A stretch of DNA of 64,000 nt, taken from Archivesica marissinica. Lineage: Eukaryota; Mollusca; Bivalvia; Venerida; Vesicomyidae. This document shows positions 57,428 to 64,000 of this stretch, piece by piece. How positions within the stretch are numbered: the first letter of the stretch is position 1; every line of letters starts with the position of its first letter. The notes beneath the pieces were generated by a model, which worked only from the letters and a program-made list of their open reading frames with translations, was not told where the DNA came from and did not search any database. The stretch covers positions 8,509,728-8,573,727 of the forward strand of contig CM026403.1 in assembly GCA_014843695.1 (NCBI GenBank), given 5' to 3'. The position numbers were made by a program, and so were the translations under genes.

Positions 57428-57662
57428 TGGAAGTCGTGATAGCGCAGTGGATGCGCGTTCGCTTCAGGTGCGAAAGGTCCGGAGTTCGAGCCCCACTGGA
57501 GCCGTTACGATTGTGCCCTTAGGCAAGGCATTTAAATTCCACGTTGCCTCTTCTCTCTCCCTCGTGGCGATGGATTCCATCAGGAATGAGGTCTCGAGAG
57601 TGATTTATATAAGTTGAAATAACTTGTTTCGCAATCGAGCTAAAATATATTTGTATAAACTA
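57428..57662 (+). mobile_element. tRNA-derived SINE with the family C tail (right arm copy)
   Basis: Mirror of 38768-39002, in forward orientation with head first (GTGATAGCGCAGTGGATGCG, GGAGTTCGAGCCCC). Confidence 0.75.
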
Positions 57663-57855
57663 AATATGTCCGTCCTGAGTCTGTTCTCAGCATCTAACTG
57701 GCTAGTAACACCATGGTTATTGCCCTTTTATTGACTAAGAATCCTCAAATATATCCGTCCGGAGTCTGTTCTCATCATCTAACTGGCTAGTAACACCATG
57801 CGTATTGCCCTTTTATTGACTAAGAATCCTCAAATATGTCCGGAGTCTGTTATCG
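57663..57855. repeat. two tandem copies of a 93-bp unit (right arm)
   Basis: Mirror of 38575-38767. Confidence 0.8.
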
Positions 57856-58943
57856 GTATCAATAGAGTTAAACTTATGAAGATTAATATCGCTATTATGC
57901 AGTGGTGATACGAGCAGGATTTTCGATGAAATATCGGATGCAAAACGCTGCATTTATTGCCCTTTATCCCCAGTGACCTTAATATCGGTGAATACTATTA
58001 TCATCGATATCGGAATAAATCCAAATGAACCACACTTGCGCATATTATGTTTACTATTTACGTTCGAGTTCCACAAATGTCGCTAGGAAAAACGAGCTGA
58101 AATGTCTACAGGCATATTGACGATCATTGACATCACATGATTTTCTTATATGGCACGTATTGGTATAAGCTTCTGAGGCGAAATGTACATCGTCGCCGAT
58201 AATTGATAATCCCCGCGTAAATAAAAAAATGGAGCTAAGTGCTGTTGCTTTCATTTTGTTCAATTATGATTTACTTGTTTCAAACTGATATTGCATAAAA
58301 TAAAACAATATCATTATGCTTAACCCTTTGCCTGCTGAGTAAATAAAATCACATTTGCAAACAACATGGATCCAGATCAGCCACAGCGTCGCGCCGCGTC
58401 TGATTAGGATCTGTGTTTGCTATTCAGCCAAGTGTTTTAGCTCCACTATCCGAATAGCAACCAACATAGAGCCCGCATAGAGGCTGTGGACATTATTTGC
58501 ATAGTCTCGTTTTGAAACACAGGCTATTATTACTCATGTCACCGGTAATCGGTGTACTCAGGTAAATTGACTAAACATCCATAAATGTGTCATTCCAGAG
58601 CGACTTCTCATTAATCAATTAGTGGAATTATATTGAGCTTAAACTAAATACACCATAGTTTGGTGCTGTAGTGTACCTTTTGTCTGGATCAACCCTGTAG
58701 CACCAGAGTCACTGTCCTTTAATTGACTAAAACAAATTTGTCCATCCGGAGCCTTTTCTGGGTACCTAATTTTACCTGAATGTTATAGTGTTTTGTATTG
58801 CATAGTCCTGTAAGCTTTTCAACTTGGGTTACAGATCCAGGGTTTCATGGTACTTTTGATTTAAGGTTGTCTTCAGGTACCACACACCGCTTTATTTTTG
58901 TCATCCATTTGAGTACTTTGCATTTCATTCTGTCTCATTACAG
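57856..58943. other. intronic DNA of the right arm, no exon recognised
   Basis: Mirror of 37487-38574. It precedes the acceptor of exon 2 and holds no recognisable gene. Confidence 0.5.
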
Positions 58944-59437
58944 GTACAGAGGATGCAGTTGTTGGTGTGATGACCACTCAGCTAGCAGTGGAACGAACAT
59001 GCGAGGAGGAGGATCTGCCGATGTCTGATGTGGAGGAGGGTATGGTAAGGATGGTGGATGTGGAGGAGGAGGGTGCAGACAGTGAGTTTGTGGTAGATGA
59101 GGATGTGTACGAGGAGTTTCCGGCTGATGAGGCCTTGACTCTGAAGTTAGGTGGTTCTTTCAGTGAAGGAAACCTTCTGCAGGGACTTGATGTCATCAGT
59201 TGGTTACTCTTGGAGGAGGGGTGGTGGATGTGGAATAGGATGCAGTTACTGAATTTGTTGTCGATGAGGATGACTTCACTCACCCAAGTCTACAGCCTGT
59301 TCAACTCGCAAGAGTTTACAGTCTGTTCAATTCGTCAGATTCTACGCCGTGTCTTGCACGCGTCAATGCTTATTCCACTCGCCCTAGTGTACAACATGTT
59401 CCACACCCATGTCTTTGGGCTGTTTCACTCACTCTAG
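58944..59437 (+). CDS. acidic hypothetical protein, exon 2 (right arm copy)
   Basis: Acceptor CTGTCTCATTACAG; the first codon is completed by the G of exon 1. The frame encodes RTCEEEDLPMSDVEEG, MVDVEEEGADSEFVVDEDV and YEEFPADEALTLKLGG. A second, diverged copy of GTGGATGTGGA..GAATTTGTTGTCGATGAGGAT at about 59222-59273 lies out of frame and contains a TAG in its own frame. The real exon may end near 59190-59215 or run to the stop at 59437; residues after about 59215 lose acidic character and enter the foldback. An internal GTATGGTAAGG (59040) could be an alternative donor. Confidence 0.5.
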
Positions 59438-60676
59438 TCTACAGCCTGTTTGACACACCCAAGTCAGTATCTAATATGTCACGGTTGAGTCTGCATCTTC
59501 CATGTGTCAAAGCATTCCAGTATGAGGATCGCCTGTGCAAGCTGTACGGTGTTCTGTTGTTAGGTCATGTGTCATTTATCAAGTCAAACATGTGGTCTTC
59601 TCCCAAGTCGAGACATTTGTCTTCATGCAAAATCTGTGAGTGATATAATGTCAATGTAGTCTTCTTTCGGTACCATACAAGACATCTACCAATCCACGTG
59701 AGTGACATCATTGATTGACCTTTTTGCAAACCACCCTCTCTGCTCTTAAGTGAGGATTCCTAGAATGTTATGAGAAGTTCTTGGTCAACCTATCGGCCGG
59801 TACAGATTACGTGTATTTTTCTTGTTAAACTTTTCATCAATCCAGAGATTATTTCGAGATGACTATTGAAGCCTTCAACGTGTCCAGTGTAAAGAGTTCA
59901 TAACAAACTAGGCAGCATAGTCTTTAGAGAGGAGTCTCAAACAACCTCTTTGCACCAGGTTGTCTGAATATCCTCACTACTGATTAAGTTGTCTGTTGCA
60001 AAGTTTGTCCAGAAATCCTCCCTAAACTGAACAAGTCGATCGCTTCCATAGTTATCTTGGCTTTCTCTCCAAACTTGATGAATTGTCTGGCGCTAAGTTT
60101 GACAAGAAAACTGCTCTAATCTGTACAAGTTGATTGGTTGACAAAGAAACCTCTCTAAACTCTCTAGGAATATTCGCTTAAGAGCAGAGGCGATACATGT
60201 AAAATTGTCAATCAAGGAGGCCACTCATCTTGTTGTGATGTCTTGCATGGTACTGGCAGCAGACTGGATTGATATATAATCACACATAGATTTTGTACGA
60301 GGTCAATTGTCCGATTTAGGGTCATCAGCCATACGGGAAAAGGCACGACGGTTGACTTGGGAAAGTGCCATATGGCCTTGGCACCGGACCAATCATATTG
60401 CTTGCATAGAAGATCATCATACTTGTGAGTACTTTACCGCATGGAAGTTGTAGATGCGACAGTAACATCTCAGGTGTCGACTCGGGTGTGTCAAAACAGA
60501 ATATAGACTAGGGCGAGTGGAACAAAACATGGATTCGGGTGTGAAACTTGCTGAAGACTCGGACCAGTGGAATTAGCATCGACTCGGGTTAAACAAGCAG
60601 CAGGCTGATGAGTTGAACAGACCGTAGACGCTGGCATGTGGAATGCGCCATAGACTCGTGTGTGTGTGTGTGTGTT
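59270..60676. repeat. nested 1.4-kb foldback (right arm copy)
   Basis: Mirror of 35758-37160; the axis is near 59970. It ends in a (GT)n microsatellite at 60658-60677. Confidence 0.7.
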
Positions 60677-60768
60677 TGTGAAAAAGGGCCATTAATACAA
60701 ATGAGTCAAACACGCCACAGACTCGACTCGTCTTGATGTTGAGCCGCAGTATGAGTTTGAGCCGCAGT

Positions 60769-63700
60769 TACAGTACCCCCTCCATACGTGTTATTGAATG
60801 CTAGATTGCTACACGGGTTACAGTACCCCCTCTGTACGTATTATTGAATGCTAGATTGCTACACGGGTTACAGTACCCCCTCTGTACGTATTATTGAATG
60901 CTAGATTACTACACGGGTTACAGTACCCCCTCTGTACGTATTATTGAATGCTAGATTGCTACACGAGTTACAGTACCCCCTCTGTACGTATTATTGAATG
61001 CTAGATTGCTACACGGGTTACAGTACCCCCTCTGTACGTATTATTGAATGCTAGATTGCTACACGGGTTACAGTACCCCCTCTGTACGTATTATTGAATG
61101 CTAGATTACTACACGAGTTACAGTACCCCCTCTGTACGTATTATTGAATGCTAGATTGCTACACGGGTTACAGTACCCCCTCTGTACGTATTATTGAATG
61201 CTAGATTGCTACACGAGTTACAGTACCCTCTCTGTAGGTATTATTGATTGCTAGATTACTACACGAGTTACAGTACCCTCTCTGTACGTATTATTGATTG
61301 CTAGATTACTTCACGAGTTACAGTACCCTCTCTGTACGTATTATTGACTGCTAGATTGCTACACGAGTTACAGTACCCCCTCCATACGTGTTATTGAATG
61401 CTAGATTGCTACACGGGTTACAGTACCCTCTCTGTACGTATTATTGAATGCTAGATTGCTACACAGGTTACAGTACCCCCTCCATACGTATTATTGAATG
61501 CTAGATTACTACACGGGTTACAGTACCCCCTCCATACGTATTATTGAATGCTAGATTGCTACACGAGTTACAGTACTCCCTCCATACGTATTATTGAATG
61601 CTATATTGCTACACGGGTTACAGTACTCCCTCTGTGCGTGTTATTGAATGCTAGATTGCTACACGGGTTATAGTACCCCCTCCATACGTGTTATTGAATG
61701 CTAGATTGCTACACGGGTTACAGTACCCCCTCTGTACGTATTATTGAATGCTAGATTGCTACACGGGTTACAGTACCCCCTCCATACGTGTTATTGAATG
61801 CTAGATTGCTACACGGGTTACAGTACCCCCTCCATACGTGTTATTGAATGCTAGATTGCCACACGGGTTACAGTATCCCATCCATATGTGTTATTGAATA
61901 CTAGATTGCTAAACGGGTTACAGTACCCCCTCCATACGTGTTATTGAATGTTAGATTTCTACACGGGTTACAGTACACCCTCCATACGTGTTATTGAATG
62001 CTAGATTGCTACACGAGTTACAGTAACCCCTCCATACGTGTTATTGAATGCTAGATTGCTACACGGGTTACAGTACCCCATCTGTACGTATTATTGAATG
62101 CTAGATTGCTACACGGGTTACAGTACCCCATCTGTACGTATTATTGAATGCTAGATTGCTATACGAGTTACAGTACCCCCTCCAGACGTATTATTGAATG
62201 CTAGATTGCTACACGGGTTACAGTATCCCATCCATACGTGTTATTAAATGCTAGATTGCTACACGGGTTACAGTACCCTCTCCATACGTATTATTGAATG
62301 CTAGATTACTACACATGTTACAGTACCCCCTCCATACGTATTATTGAATGCTAGATTGCTACACGAGTTACAGTACCCAGTCTGTACGTATTATTGAATG
62401 CTAGATTGTTACACAAGTTACAGTACTCCCTCTGTGCGTATTATTGAATGCTAGATTGCTACACGAGTTACAGTATCCAGTCTGTACGTATTATTGAATG
62501 CTAGATTGTTACACGAGTTACAGTAACCCCTCTGTGCGTATTATTGAATGCTAGATTGCTATACGGGTTACAGTACCCCCTCTATACGTATTATTGAATG
62601 CTAGATTGCTACACTAGTTAAGTACCCCCTCCATACGTGTTATTGAATGTTAGATTGCTACACGAGTTACAGTACCCTCTCTGTACGTATTATTGAATGC
62701 TAGATTACTACACGGGTTACAGTACCCTCTCTGTACGTATTATTGAATGCTAAATTACTACACGGGTTACAGTACACTCTCTGTACGTGTTATTGAATGC
62801 TAGATTGCTACACGGGTTACAGATCTCCCTCCATACGTATTATTGAATGCTAGATTACTACACGGGTTACAGTACCCCCTCTGTACATATTATTGAATGC
62901 TAGATTGCTACACGAGTTACAGTACCCTCTCTGTACGTGTTATTGAATGCTAGATTGCTACACGGGTTACAGTACCCCCTCTGTACGTATTATTGAATGC
63001 TAGTTTACTACACGGGTTACAGTACCCTCTCTGTACGTATTATTGATTGCTAGATTACTACACGAGTTACAGTACACTCTCTGTACGTATTATTGAATGC
63101 TAGATTGCTAAACGGGTTACAGTACCCACTCTATACGTGTTATTGAATGCTAGATTGCTACACGGGTTACAGTACCCCCTCCATACATGTTATTGAATGC
63201 TAGATTGCTACACGGGTTACAGTACCCCCTCCATACGTGTTATTGAATGCTAGATTGCCACACGGGTTACAGTACCCTCTCTGTACGTATTATTGAATGC
63301 TAGATTGCTACACAGGTTACAGTACCCCCTCCATACGTATTATTGAATGCTAGATTACTACACGGGTTACAGTACCCCCTCCATACGTATTATTGAATGC
63401 TAGATTGCTACACGAGTTACAGTACTCCCTCCATACGTATTATTGAATGCTATATTGCTACACGGGTTACAGTACTCCCTCTGTGCGTGTTATTGAATGC
63501 TAGATTGCTACACGGGTTATAGTACCCCCTCCATACGTGTTATTGAATGCTAGATTGCTACACGGGTTACAGTACCCCCTCTGTACGTATTATTGAATGC
63601 TAGATTGCTACACGGGTTACAGTACCCCCTCCATACGTGTTATTGAATGCTAGATTTCTACACGGGTTACAGTACACCCTCCATACGTGTTATTGAATGC

Positions 63701-64000
63701 TAGATTGCTACACGAGTTACAGTAACCCCCCAATACGTGTTATTGAATGCTAGATTGCTACACGGGTTACAGTACCCCATCTGTACGTATTATTGAATGC
63801 TAGATTGCTACACTGGTTACAGTACCCCATCTGTACGTATTATTGAATGCTAGATTGCTATACGAGTTACAGTACCCCCTCCAGACGTATTATTGAATGC
63901 TAGATTGCTACACGGGTTACAGTATCCCATCCATACGTGTTATTAAATGCTAGATTGCTACACGGGTTACAGTACCCTCTCCATACGTATTATTGAATGC
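60769..64000. repeat. 50-bp minisatellite, about 65 copies, open at the window end
   Basis: Unit GTTACAGTACCCCCTCTGTA, CGTATTATTGAATGCTAGAT, TGCTACACGG. Alternating variants are CTCTGTACGTA and CTCCATACGTG. A long block around 61370-62290 recurs near 63200-64000 in the same variant order. The array starts directly at the outer end of the right palindrome arm and has no counterpart beside the left arm. Confidence 0.97.

Larger units (their letters stand above)
49585..60768 (-). repeat. right arm of the 11-kb inverted repeat
   Basis: Reverse complement of 35666-46811. Starts TTTGAAGTCGATC at the gap edge and ends GAGCCGCAGT where the 50-bp array begins. It is 38 bp longer than the left arm, explained by 34 bp in the 40-bp array and 4 bp in a GT microsatellite. 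Confidence 0.95.

Overview
The window looks like a repeat-rich nuclear segment from a marine invertebrate, most probably a mollusc. The evidence is eukaryotic: coding exons with GT/AG introns, several tRNA-derived SINE families, an RNase H-bearing LINE, a Ty3/gypsy-type Gag and a fragmented copy of a large protein family that recurs in aquatic invertebrate genomes. The species cannot be fixed from sequence alone. Three runs of exactly 1000 N (2597-3596, 23210-24209, 48580-49579) are placeholder scaffold gaps, and all three sit in or beside repeats.

Layout. 1-6853: four minisatellites in a row (28/57 bp, 35 bp, 28/30 bp, 39/40 bp), probably inside an intron of a sulfotransferase gene. 6854-12370: the last four visible exons of a cytosolic sulfotransferase on the + strand; the introns hold MITEs, SINEs and a 1.5-kb 22-bp minisatellite. 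12600-15230: SINEs, a foldback and a dispersed hairpin element. 15468-18185: one long terminal repeat plus the N-terminal half of a large transposon-like protein. 18186-23209: a damaged, internally tandem-duplicated LINE. 24210-29395: a 5.2-kb array of about 42 bp. 29487-31919: SINEs and a few weak candidate exons. 32201-35122: the C-terminal half of the transposon-like protein on the minus strand, followed by its other long terminal repeat. 35666-60768: a huge near-identical inverted repeat (arms about 11.15 kb) around a 2.8-kb centre. 60769-64000: a 50-bp array that runs off the window.

Each palindrome arm carries the same items in mirror order: a 1.4-kb nested foldback, two exons of an acidic hypothetical gene transcribed away from the centre, a tRNA-headed SINE, and arrays of 40 bp (about 4.3 kb), 39 bp and about 103 bp, then another SINE with perfect 20-bp target duplications. 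The centre holds the 5' part of an LTR retrotransposon: a primer-binding-site-like motif, a 68-aa helix-hairpin-helix ORF, and gag overlapping it by ATGA. Whether the palindrome is genomic or two haplotypes joined head to head over a scaffold gap cannot be decided here.

The most interesting points are: (1) the two transposon-like halves are complementary, and inverting the segment between about 18185 and 35122 would rebuild one element with long inverted terminal repeats; (2) its C-terminal half carries XPG/PIN-like nuclease motifs; (3) the helix-hairpin-helix ORF overlaps gag in the LTR element; (4) the arrays upstream of the sulfotransferase exon multiply consensus-like splice donors and acceptors. 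Roughly 26 kb of the 61 kb of called sequence is tandem repeat.
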